From the NCBI GenBank assembly GCA_036824245.1, contig DAITAO010000002.1, forward strand, positions 1 to 64,000: a stretch of DNA of 64,000 nt, in the 5' to 3' direction. Shown here in pieces: positions 6,941 through 14,241 of this stretch. Numbering within the stretch: the first letter of the stretch is position 1; each line of letters begins with the position of its first letter. The notes below the pieces were generated by a model, which saw nothing but the letters and a program-made list of their open reading frames with translations, did no database searches and had not been told where the DNA came from. The DNA is from JACVRM01 sp036824245. Lineage in GTDB: Bacteria; Actinomycetota; Thermoleophilia; Gaiellales; Gaiellaceae. The translations under genes and the position numbers were made by a program.

Positions 6941-6977
6941 TTGACAAATATTCTGTTTTTCCTTAACTATTACAGGT
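6941..6977 (+). promoter_or_regulatory. Promoter of the arsR-type operon
   Basis: TTGACA at 6941-6946 is a perfect -35 box. Seventeen bases later comes TAACTAT (6964-6970), a weak -10. The region is strikingly A/T-rich for this genome. With ATG at 6978, transcription would start only a few bases before the start codon, so the mRNA is probably leaderless. CTGT (6953-6956) and ACAG (6972-6975) form a small dyad that could be the regulator's own operator. Confidence 0.6.
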
Positions 6978-7307
6978 ATGGCGAACGATGTAGAAGGGTT
7001 CTTCCTCGCGCTTGCCGATCCGACGCGGCGGCGGGTGATCGAGCTTCTCGGTGACCGGGCGCATCGCGCCGGCGAGCTGGCTCAGGCCGCCGGGACGTCC
7101 GCTCCGGCCATGAGCCGGCACCTGCGGATCCTGCTGGAGGCGGGATTCGTCGCGGACGAGCGCGTCCCAGGCGATGCGCGCCTGCGCGTCTTCCGCTTGC
7201 GGCGCGAACCGGTGCTGGCGCTTCAAGCGTGGCTCGACCAGCTTCAGGCGCATTGGAACGAGCAGCTCGGTGCGTTCAAGCGCTACGTCGAGGAGAAGGA
7301 CCAATGA
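6978..7307 (+). CDS. ArsR-family transcriptional regulator
   Basis: This 109-residue protein is a winged-helix regulator of the ArsR type: FFLALADPTRRRVIELLGD (helices 1-2), AGELAQAAGTSAPAMSRHLR (the DNA-reading helix-turn-helix at residues about 33-52) and a wing at VPGDARLRVFRLR. It lacks the CxC metal-binding motif of arsenic sensors, so it probably senses a non-metal signal or acts by autorepression, as in ArsR-SRPBCC pairs. Its stop overlaps the start of the following gene (ATGA). It lies in the unit bounded by repeats R2 and R3. Confidence 0.85.
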   Translation: MANDVEGFFLALADPTRRRVIELLGDRAHRAGELAQAAGTSAPAMSRHLRILLEAGFVADERVPGDARLRVFRLRREPVLALQAWLDQLQAHWNEQLGAFKRYVEEKDQ

Positions 7308-8116
7308 GTGACACGTCGGCCTCCGCGGCGGTCAAGGTCGCCGTCGATCCGATGAGCGCATTCACGGCGTTCACGGACGAGATCGACCTCTGGTGGGTTC
7401 GTGGCCCGATCAACTTTTTCGATGCCGCTCGGGCGGTGGCGATGCGGATCGAGCCGGGCGTCGGCGGTCGGGTGCTGGAGATCTACGACGACGCGCGTGG
7501 CGACGCGCTTGAGCTCGGCCGGATAACGGTTTGGGAACCGGGTGTGCAGCTCACGTATCGCAGCCTCGTGGACGACACGGAGGTCGACGTACGCTTCGAT
7601 GCGGTTGAGGATGGCACGCGGGTACGCGTTACTCAGACGCTGCTCCCCGACGGCGAGCGGGCCTTCCTCTTTTGGCCGAACGTTCTGCGCTGGCTCGTCC
7701 CCTGGTGCGACGAGCGGGACGGCCCCCGCTCCGCTCGCAGGGAGATCGCTCGTTTGAGTATCGGCCTCTACTACGAGGATCCGGCCGGCGCAGCGCGGTG
7801 GCTGGCGCGCGTGTTCCAGCTCGGCTCGTGGTCGGGCATCCCCGCCGAGGGCGAGGACGCCTCCTGGATCGAGCTGCACCACGGAAGCGTCGCCATCCTC
7901 CTGTTCCGGCTCGAAGGGCGGCGGCTCGCAGACGCGCCCGTTACCCATATGCCTTGGGCCTACGTCGACGACCTCGACGCCCACTTCGCCCATGCAAAGG
8001 AGGCTGGGGCGTCGATCGTGTCGGAGATCGAGCAGCACGGCTACCGCGCCTACACCGCCGAGGATCTGGAAGGACATCGTTGGACCTTCGTCCAGGCGCG
8101 TCCGACGATGGTGTGA
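7304..8116 (+). CDS. SRPBCC (AHSA1-like) and glyoxalase (VOC) fusion
   Basis: This 270-residue protein joins two domains. Residues about 8-140 are SRPBCC/AHSA1-like (AVKVAVDPMSAFTAFTDEID, then VGGRVLEIYDD, ELGRITVWEPG and LTYRSLVDDTEVDVRF), a hydrophobic-ligand cavity fold. Residues about 150-265 are a VOC/glyoxalase domain (SIGLYYEDPAGAARWLARVF, SWIELHHGSVAILLF, HMPWAYVDDLDAHF and EDLEGHRWTFVQA). An ArsR regulator followed by such a fusion is a known actinobacterial arrangement, probably a small-molecule sensing or detoxification pair. Metal ligands of a glyoxalase cannot be confirmed. The ATG at 7304 is favoured by the ATGA overlap with arsR. Confidence 0.8.
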   Translation: MSDTSASAAVKVAVDPMSAFTAFTDEIDLWWVRGPINFFDAARAVAMRIEPGVGGRVLEIYDDARGDALELGRITVWEPGVQLTYRSLVDDTEVDVRFDAVEDGTRVRVTQTLLPDGERAFLFWPNVLRWLVPWCDERDGPRSARREIARLSIGLYYEDPAGAARWLARVFQLGSWSGIPAEGEDASWIELHHGSVAILLFRLEGRRLADAPVTHMPWAYVDDLDAHFAHAKEAGASIVSEIEQHGYRAYTAEDLEGHRWTFVQARPTMV

Positions 8117-8218
8117 CTTGGACGGGAGACCGGACCGCCGCGACCCGAGCGCGCAGGTCAACCGACGTCGAGAGCAGCGGCGGCGACAAGAGTCTGGTCT
8201 GTGCACTGCCAAGTTCCG

Positions 8219-8350
8219 CCTACTCCCCCCAACGAAGTCCGGCCCGGCTGCGGCGGAGGCATGACGACTTCGTTCGGGTTTCGCGTCCTACCGGCGAGCG
8301 TTGGTTCCGCGAAGCCGGCATCGGCGCCGTGGGTTTCAGCAGGTCGGCTG
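8219..8350 (+). repeat. Palindromic unit-boundary repeat, copy R3
   Basis: This copy is closely related to R2 along its whole length. Arms AACGAAGTC (8231-8239) and GACTTCGTT (8266-8274) remain complementary, and the tail words GCCGGCATCGGC and GTGGGTTTCAGCA are shared. It follows the stop of the SRPBCC-glyoxalase gene and precedes the LacI-type regulator, closing the accessory region. Confidence 0.75.
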
Positions 8351-8420
8351 GCACGCAAGACCGGGACCACAGGGTCGCGAGCGCTCTGGAACGGCCAGTC
8401 TGGTGGAATCATCCGAGTAC

Positions 8421-9470
8421 ATGAGTGCGGATCGCATCGCAGCGACTCCCCGCGAGGCAGGGGGGCGAAGGCCGACGCTGGGCGAAGTCGCAGCGCTCGC
8501 AGGAGTCTCGAACGCCACCGTGTCGCGGGTGCTGAACGAGTCTGCCGGCGTCAGCCCCGCCAGCCGTCGCGCGGTCACGGATGCCGTGGCGCAACTGGGC
8601 TACGTTCCGAATCTCGTCGCGCGAAGCTTGGTCACGCGGCGGACGGACACCATCGCCCTCGTCGTTTCCGAGCCTGAGACACGCCTCTTCTCCGACCCCT
8701 TCTTCGCTCCGGTCGTACACGGCCTCTCTACCGCGATCGCGCAAACCGACTTGCAGCTGGTGCTGATTTCGGCGCACGGCGCACGGGAGCACGCGAAAGC
8801 GGAGCGCTACGTCCGGCAGGGTCACGTCGACGGCGTTCTCCTGATGTCGCTGCACGGAGATGACCCGCTGCCGCGCCGGCTTCTCGATGCAGGCGTCCCG
8901 ACCGTGCTCACCGGGCGGCCTCCCGGGCGCCGGCACATTCCGTACGTCGACGCCGACAATAGAGGCGGCGCTCGTTCGGCCACGGCTTATCTCCTGTCCA
9001 CGGGAAGGCGCTTTGTGGCGACCGTGACCGGGCCGCTCGACATGACAGCGGCCGTGGACCGCTTCGAGGGCTACCGTGATGCACTCTCCGAGGCCGGTCA
9101 CCCCGTGCCTCTGCGATTCGTCGCCCATGCTGATTTCAGCGTCGAGGGCGGGGAGCACGCCATGCGCCAGCTTCTCGAACGAGCGCCCGAGCTGGACGCC
9201 GTCTTCGCTGCGTCCGACGCCATGGCGCTCGGGGCGCTCCTCGCGCTGGGCGCACATGGACGGGCAGTCCCGGACGATGTAGCGGTCATCGGCTTCGACG
9301 ACGCTCCGCTTGCCGCCACCACCCGCCCGCCGCTCACCACCGTGCGTCAGCCGATCGAGGAGATGACCGCGGCCATGATCGACCTACTGTTGCGCCGCAT
9401 CGCCGGTGAGCTGCCCGACCGCGAACACGTCATCTGCGAGACGACGCTGGTGCGTCGACAGTCGGCTTGA
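8421..9470 (+). CDS. LacI-family transcriptional regulator
   Basis: This 349-residue protein starts at the ATG at 8421. The LacI helix-turn-helix and hinge are clear: PTLGEVAALAGVSNATVSRV (residues about 19-38), then SRRAVTDAVAQLGYVPNLVA. It is followed by a periplasmic-binding-protein-like effector domain with IALVVSEPE, DGVLLMSLHG, FAASDAMALGALLAL, AVIGFDDAPLA and the end motif TTVRQPIEEM. Such regulators sense sugars. The next gene is a cellulase with a LacI-type palindrome in front of it, so the likely effector is cellobiose or a related oligosaccharide (inference). Confidence 0.9.
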   Translation: MSADRIAATPREAGGRRPTLGEVAALAGVSNATVSRVLNESAGVSPASRRAVTDAVAQLGYVPNLVARSLVTRRTDTIALVVSEPETRLFSDPFFAPVVHGLSTAIAQTDLQLVLISAHGAREHAKAERYVRQGHVDGVLLMSLHGDDPLPRRLLDAGVPTVLTGRPPGRRHIPYVDADNRGGARSATAYLLSTGRRFVATVTGPLDMTAAVDRFEGYRDALSEAGHPVPLRFVAHADFSVEGGEHAMRQLLERAPELDAVFAASDAMALGALLALGAHGRAVPDDVAVIGFDDAPLAATTRPPLTTVRQPIEEMTAAMIDLLLRRIAGELPDREHVICETTLVRRQSA

Positions 9471-9473
9471 CCG

Positions 9474-9487
9474 TGAAAACGTTTACA
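9474..9487 (+). promoter_or_regulatory. LacI-type operator before the cellulase gene
   Basis: TGAAAACGTTTACA is a 14-base palindrome with one mismatched pair and the central CG typical of LacI-family operators. It sits 28 bases before the GTG start of the GH6 gene and just after the stop of the lacI-type gene, so it can act on the cellulase gene. Confidence 0.65.
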
Positions 9488-9515
9488 TAGGCGCGCGGCG
9501 CGGAAAGACCAAGTC

Positions 9516-10766
9516 GTGCGCGCTTCTGTCCGGCGAGGTCTCGTGTCTGTCGCCATCGGAGTCACGCTTGCCGTGCTGCCTTCGGTGGCGGCCACTGCGG
9601 AAGCGAGACACGGTGCCCAGCAAGCCGAGACACGCTTCTACGCTCCTGGGCCACCGGCGGGCGCGGTCCGGCAAGTCATCCAGCTCCTTCGCCAAGGTCG
9701 CGTCCGCGATGCGCTGCTGATCGGTTCCATGTCAGCCAAGCCGCGCGCGGTCTGGATCACACAGGGCACGCCGGCCCAGGCGCGCGCTGAGGTGATGCAG
9801 ACCATCCGGCGGGCCAAGCGCCAGCGTGCCGTGGCGGTGCTGGTCGCGTACAACGTCCCGGGCCGCGACTGCGCCGGGCTCTCGGCCGGCGGCGCGCTCA
9901 CGACCGAGGCGTACAAGGCGTGGATAGACGGTTTCGCCGCGGGCCTCGGCAACGAGCACGCGGTCGTCATCCTGGAGCCGGACGGCCTCGGGCTGCTGCC
10001 GTCGAACTGCGGCGGCCCGAGGGAGGGCTACCCCTTCACGGACGAGCAGCGCTACGCGGAGCTCAACTACGCCGTCGACCGGCTCGGGGCCCAGCCGGGT
10101 GCGCGCGTGTACCTCGACGGCACACACAGCCACTGGCTCGCCACCGGGGACATCGCCCTCCGGCTCGTCAAGGCTGGCGTGCAGCGGGCTCGAGGCTTCT
10201 TCCTGAACGTCTCCAACTTCCAGCCCACGCCGCAGCAGCTCACGTACGGCTCCTGGATCTCCAAGTGCATCTACTGGGGGACTGTGATCAGGCCGCCCTG
10301 GGCCTTCGACGAGAACGGGAACTTCCACTGGGACTGGTGCGCCAGCCAGTACTTCCCGGCCACGGAGAGCGACTTCAGCACCTGGCACCTCAGCGACGAG
10401 TGGTACGACCGGGAGGTCGGCAACCCCGACCCGGCGCTGCTGGCGCGATTCGTCATCGATACGAGCCGGAACGGGCAGGGGCCGTGGACGCCTCCGCCGG
10501 GCAAGTACCAGGGCGATCCGCTCGACTGGTGCAACCCGCCGGGCCGGGGTCTTGGCTTGCGGGCGAGCGCCGAGACGGACTCTGTCTTGGCGGATGCCTT
10601 CCTCTGGGTGAAGGTCCCGGGCGAGTCGGACGGCACCTGCGCGCGCGGCGGGGCGCCTCCGGGGTCGGTCGACCCGGAGTGGGGCGTCGTCGACCCGCCC
10701 GCCGGTCAGTGGTTCCCCGAGCAGGCCCTGGAGCTCGCCCGGCTGGCGAATCCACCGCTCTTCTGA
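9516..10766 (+). CDS. Secreted GH6 cellulase (endoglucanase or cellobiohydrolase)
   Basis: This 416-residue protein carries an N-terminal signal sequence (VSVAIGVTLAVLPSVAATAEA) and the GH6 signatures. VLVAYNVPGRDCAG holds the first catalytic aspartate region, VVILEPDGLG the second, and DTSRNGQGPW and CNPPGRGLG the C-terminal substrate-binding part. GH6 enzymes cleave beta-1,4-glucan with inversion. No carbohydrate-binding module is present. Loop length cannot decide between endo and exo action. The start is GTG 9516. Control by the adjacent LacI regulator is likely from the palindrome at 9474-9487. Confidence 0.92.
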   Translation: MRASVRRGLVSVAIGVTLAVLPSVAATAEARHGAQQAETRFYAPGPPAGAVRQVIQLLRQGRVRDALLIGSMSAKPRAVWITQGTPAQARAEVMQTIRRAKRQRAVAVLVAYNVPGRDCAGLSAGGALTTEAYKAWIDGFAAGLGNEHAVVILEPDGLGLLPSNCGGPREGYPFTDEQRYAELNYAVDRLGAQPGARVYLDGTHSHWLATGDIALRLVKAGVQRARGFFLNVSNFQPTPQQLTYGSWISKCIYWGTVIRPPWAFDENGNFHWDWCASQYFPATESDFSTWHLSDEWYDREVGNPDPALLARFVIDTSRNGQGPWTPPPGKYQGDPLDWCNPPGRGLGLRASAETDSVLADAFLWVKVPGESDGTCARGGAPPGSVDPEWGVVDPPAGQWFPEQALELARLANPPLF

Positions 10767-10792
10767 GCCGCGGCTGCAATCCGGTCGGCCCG

Positions 10793-10867
10793 GGGGCGCT
10801 AGCTCAGTTGGGAGAGCCCCAGCTCGACAAGTTGGGGTCACTGGTCGAGCAGGTGCCGCGCACTTAC
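10793..10867 (+). pseudogene. tRNA-Val(GAC)-like remnant
   Basis: GGGGCGC, T8, A9, the D-arm GCTC...GAGC (10802-10817) and an anticodon arm CCAGC/GTTGG with GAC at 10826-10828 are in tRNA order. Position 33 is C instead of the invariant T. The T-loop has lost a base (TCGAGC) and the T-stem and 3' acceptor strand do not pair. It is therefore a fragment or pseudogene, not a working tRNA. Fragments of this kind often mark old integration or recombination sites. Confidence 0.5.
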
Positions 10868-11118
10868 CTCCTCGTGCGCGACGTCTGCGTACGCGACGAT
10901 CCCGAGACGTTCGCGCGCGGAGCTGCACGAGCACTTCGCCTCCTCGCTCAGAGGCAGCCCCGTCGAGCAGGACGAGCTCATCGGCTACACCTCGGGCAGG
11001 CCTGTAAGTACCTCGACGACCTCGGCCAGGTCGAGGACTACGCGCGCGAGCTCGGAGCCGCGCGTCCGAGCCCCTCGCCCTCGCCGCCGAAGCGTGGGGG
11101 CCCGGGCCAAGCGGCCCC
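10836..11118 (+). pseudogene. Eroded coding remnant, frame-shifted
   Basis: Short protein-like stretches succeed one another in different frames: SLVEQVPRTYLLVRDV and DDPETFAR, then ELHEHFASSLRGSPVEQDEL and IGYTSG, then CKYLDDLGQVEDYARELGA. Together they look like one decayed gene with at least two frameshifts. I do not recognise the family. Between the GH6 gene and the leftward ABC transporter nothing else is coding. Confidence 0.4.
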
Positions 11119-11135
11119 CACTGCTACGCCTGTAG

Positions 11136-12137
11136 TCAGCTGCCCTTGGTCGGGTAGACCGGCGGGAAAACGAGCTCCCTCCAACTGCCCGGGACCTTCG
11201 AAAGCTGGCCTGTTTTGTTCATGAAGCTGGCAGTCCGCATCAGGCCCAACGGTCGCGTTGTCCATGTCAGCGCGCGGACCTTCGAGCCCGGTGTCTTCGC
11301 GGCCAGCCACTGCTTGAACTGGCGCCACGTCGCCTGCCCGCCGGCGTCCTTCTCGAGGAGCTTCGCAACCCTGGTCGGGTTGGCCTTGATCAGGTTGTGC
11401 ATCGCAACGATTTGGTTGTAGAAGAACCTCGCGAACTCCGTGTTCTCGTCGTAGAACTTCTGCTGCATCACGGTGACGAGGAACGAGTGCGCACCGAAGT
11501 AGTTGTACGACCGGCCCACCACATGCGCGCCCCGTACCTTCTCCTGGAACTGGAACGGCGGCGAGGTGAAGTGCGCGTCGATCTGATTCGTCAGGAGCGC
11601 CTGCATCCCGTCGGGGTGATCCAGCGCGATCAGCCCGGAGTCGAAGGCTTTGGAGTCGCCCAGCTTGGCCTGCGCCATCTTGCGCAGCATCACCGCCTGG
11701 ATGGACGTGTTCGTCGGCGTCGCGATGCGCTTGCCCCGCAGATCGGCGACCGTCCTGATGTTCGGATCCTTGGCCATCAGCCAGAGATCCCCGAGGTTGA
11801 GCGGTGCGATGATCTTCCAGTTCACCCCGCGTGCCCAACCGACCAGCATCGGACCGGTGCCGACCGCGCCGATGTGGATATCGCCGGTGATGACTCCCTG
11901 CGTGATGGGGGTGCCTGACGCGAGCACCTTCCACTCGACGCTCGTCCCCGGGTATCTCCGCTCGATCGTTCGCAGCTCTTTCATGAGGATCAGGGGCGCG
12001 TAGCCGAGGCCCGGCTGGTACGCGATTGTCAGCTTCGACGGCAGCGCCTGCTCGGCCGCGGGCGCGGCTGCCGTGAAGGCCACGAGCATGGCCGCCACCA
12101 GCACGGCGGCGGCGGCGATGACGAGACGTCCTCTCAA
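11136..12137 (-). CDS. ABC transporter substrate-binding protein (SsuA/TauA type)
   Basis: This 333-residue protein has a signal peptide (MRGRLVIAAAAVLVAAMLVA). The mature part is of the nitrate/sulfonate/taurine class: KLTIAYQPGLGYAPLILMKE, VEWKVLASGTPITQGVITGD, HIGAVGTGPMLVGW and VADLRGKRIATPTNTSIQAV. This class binds small sulfonates, taurine, pyrimidine precursors or nitrate; the substrate is not readable from sequence. The gene lies 30 bases after the permease gene in a leftward operon ordered ATPase, permease, binding protein. Confidence 0.85.
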   Translation of the reverse strand: MRGRLVIAAAAVLVAAMLVAFTAAAPAAEQALPSKLTIAYQPGLGYAPLILMKELRTIERRYPGTSVEWKVLASGTPITQGVITGDIHIGAVGTGPMLVGWARGVNWKIIAPLNLGDLWLMAKDPNIRTVADLRGKRIATPTNTSIQAVMLRKMAQAKLGDSKAFDSGLIALDHPDGMQALLTNQIDAHFTSPPFQFQEKVRGAHVVGRSYNYFGAHSFLVTVMQQKFYDENTEFARFFYNQIVAMHNLIKANPTRVAKLLEKDAGGQATWRQFKQWLAAKTPGSKVRALTWTTRPLGLMRTASFMNKTGQLSKVPGSWRELVFPPVYPTKGS

Positions 12138-12167
12138 TTCCTCAGCCCCTTTCTGGCTGTCTGCCGG

Positions 12168-12992
12168 TCACGAGGTCTTCATTCCCCAGCGGATGACGGT
12201 ATGCCGCTCGAACTGGCCGAACAGGGCCTCGAACGCGACGCCGAGCAATGCGATCGTGAGCAGGCCCGCGAACACCTGCGGAGTGACGAAGTACTGGCGG
12301 GCGTTGTTGATGTAGTTCCCGAGCCCGCCCGACGCGCCGGCCACGCCGAAGACGAGCTCCGCGGCGATGATCGTCCGCCAGCCGAACGCCCACGCGGTCC
12401 GTAAGCCCGAGATCGCCTGGGGCAACGCGGCGGGCGCGAGCACGTCGGCGATAATCCGGACTCGAGACAGACCGACGTTGCGCCCCACGGCGACGAGCGT
12501 CTGGTTCGCGGTCTTGAACCCGGTGGTGACCGCAATGGCGATCGGCCAGATCGTGGCGTTGGCGATCACGAAGCGCACGGCCGTCTCGTTCAGGCCGAAG
12601 AGCAGCATCGCGATCGGCAGGACCGCGACACCCGGCAGCGGGTTGAGGATGGCGGTGAGAAAGACGAGGACATCCTCGCCGAACTTCGACAGCGTTGCGA
12701 ACGCCGTCAGGATTGCGGCCACTCCCGCACCGAGGGCGATTCCTTCGATGAGCAGGCGAAGCGTCGTCCACGTCGGGTCGGCGAGCGAGCCGTCTCGCCA
12801 GCCGTCCCAGAACTCCTGCGCCGTCTGCCACGGCGTCGCCATGACGAGCGAGCCCTTGTGCACCGCGTAGAGGTGCCACGCAGTCACGAGCAGCGCCCCG
12901 ATGATGGGGAAGCGCACGATCGCAGGAACACGCCCCCAGCCGAGCGCAGCCGGCCGGCGCGGAATTCTCTCGACGCTAGTCGAGGCTTCCAC
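12168..12992 (-). CDS. ABC transporter permease (SsuC/TauC type)
   Basis: From a GTG at 12992 this encodes 274 residues with about six membrane segments and the inner-membrane EAA-like loop (VGRNVGLSRVRIIADVLAPA, then LPQAISGLRTAWAFGWRTII). This is the pattern of the BPD_transp_1 permeases that pair with SsuB/TauB ATPases. The start overlaps the 3' end of the ATPase gene by 17 bases. An upstream reading in this frame crosses the ATPase gene and is not used. Confidence 0.85.
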   Translation of the reverse strand: MEASTSVERIPRRPAALGWGRVPAIVRFPIIGALLVTAWHLYAVHKGSLVMATPWQTAQEFWDGWRDGSLADPTWTTLRLLIEGIALGAGVAAILTAFATLSKFGEDVLVFLTAILNPLPGVAVLPIAMLLFGLNETAVRFVIANATIWPIAIAVTTGFKTANQTLVAVGRNVGLSRVRIIADVLAPAALPQAISGLRTAWAFGWRTIIAAELVFGVAGASGGLGNYINNARQYFVTPQVFAGLLTIALLGVAFEALFGQFERHTVIRWGMKTS

Positions 12993-13818
12993 CGGGCTCC
13001 ACCTCCTCCTTGTCGACGGCCAGGAGCCCGCGCAGCTTCCCGCGCATCTGGCCGTATTCCACCGTCTCGGGTGCGCCGAGGTCGCGGACGTCCACCGTTT
13101 CGATGACAGTCGACGGGGCGTTCCCGAGCACGACGACGCGGTCACCGACCACGAGCGCCTCCTCGATTGAATGGGTGACGAAGAGCAACGTCGTGCGGGT
13201 TTGCTCGACGATGCGGTTGAGCTCGGCCTGGAGCCGTTGGCGCGTGATGGCGTCCAGGCTGCCAAATGGTTCGTCCATCAGGAGCAGCTCAGGCGCCAGC
13301 GCGAGGGCTCGAGCGATTGCGACACGCTGCTTCATGCCCCCGGAAAGCTGGTGCGGATAGCGGTCTGCGGCGTGAGAGAGATGCGTGAGCTCGAGGTACT
13401 CGCGGGCCGTTGCCGCGGCGTCCCGGCGGCGCCGGCCGTTGACGCGTAGGGGATACGCGACGTTGTCGAGCACCGACCGCCACGGAAACAACTGGTCGAA
13501 CTCCTGAAAGACGACCGCACGGTCGGGGCCCGGCTCGAGCGACGTGCGTCCACGGAAGCTGATCGTCCCGCCCACAGGCGAGACGAACCCGGCCACCGCC
13601 TTGAGGAGCGTCGATTTCCCACACCCGGAAGGGCCGATCACGATGATCCGCTCGCCCTGCGCGACTTCGAAGCTGACGCCGTCGACCGCGAGCACGAAGC
13701 CGCGGCGCGACCAGTAGCCGAGGCGCACGCCGTCTACGCGAAGGAGGATGCCGTCGCCGCCGCCGGACGACGGCGCACCGCGCATCCTTCGCCGCCGCAT
13801 GCGGCCTGTCAGCGTCAC
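12976..13818 (-). CDS. ABC transporter ATPase (SsuB/TauB type)
   Basis: This 280-residue protein has Walker A GPSGCGKSTLL (about residue 63), the Q-loop FQEFDQLFPW, the signature LSGGMKQRVAIARALALAPE, Walker B LLLMDEPFGSLD and the switch THSIEEAL. The first 20 residues (MTLTGRMRRRRMRGAPSSGG) are unusually basic and may reflect a start further in, for instance at Met 12. It is the first gene of the leftward importer operon. Confidence 0.9.
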   Translation of the reverse strand: MTLTGRMRRRRMRGAPSSGGGDGILLRVDGVRLGYWSRRGFVLAVDGVSFEVAQGERIIVIGPSGCGKSTLLKAVAGFVSPVGGTISFRGRTSLEPGPDRAVVFQEFDQLFPWRSVLDNVAYPLRVNGRRRRDAAATAREYLELTHLSHAADRYPHQLSGGMKQRVAIARALALAPELLLMDEPFGSLDAITRQRLQAELNRIVEQTRTTLLFVTHSIEEALVVGDRVVVLGNAPSTVIETVDVRDLGAPETVEYGQMRGKLRGLLAVDKEEVEPGGSLD

Positions 13819-13960
13819 CGTCCTCCTCAGCGAGCCGGGCGAAAGCCTAACGGCCCTTGGCGCCGGCGGCGTTCATGGCATGCAACGGACGATGACGCGC
13901 ACGTGTAGGTCAGGGCACCGGCCCCAAGGCCTAGGCTGAGCGCCCCGCTACGCTGGTGCG

Positions 13961-14206
13961 ATGCGTCGTCAAGCGCTGGTCGACGGACTCGTGCTAGCCG
14001 CGCTCGCGCAGCGCGGGCCGTCGACCGGGCGCGGCGTCTCACGCGCGATCGGCGTGCGGGCTCCGGTCTTCCCGGCACTGCGGCGGCTCGAGCGCGACCA
14101 TTTAGTCATCGGCCGGCCGCTCGAGGAGTCGACGCGCCGGCAGTGTCTGTATCGGCTGACCGGCGAGGGCGAGGAGGCACTGGCTGTATGGCGGCTCGTC
14201 CTCTAG
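13961..14206 (+). CDS. PadR-like winged-helix regulator (short)
   Basis: This 81-residue protein has LVDGLVLAALAQRGPSTGRG, then FPALRRLERDHLVIG and RRQCLYRLTGEGEEALAVWR, the layout of the PadR N-terminal winged helix with the YxLT.G motif. The long C-terminal dimerisation helix of full PadR proteins is missing, so it is a minimal form. It precedes the GNAT gene by 35 bases. Confidence 0.65.
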   Translation: MRRQALVDGLVLAALAQRGPSTGRGVSRAIGVRAPVFPALRRLERDHLVIGRPLEESTRRQCLYRLTGEGEEALAVWRLVL

Positions 14207-14241
14207 CACGGCGCTCCGAGCTCCTCCTGTAGGAGAGCGCC

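Noticed and set aside
10793..10867. Working tRNA-Val gene
   Set aside because: C instead of T at position 33, a 6-base T-loop and an unpaired acceptor 3' strand exclude a functional tRNA.
9920..11224. Long 434-codon plus-strand frame overlapping the cellulase gene
   Set aside because: It is an Arg/Pro/Gly-rich shadow in another frame of GH6; only its last part meets the eroded remnant at 10836-11118.
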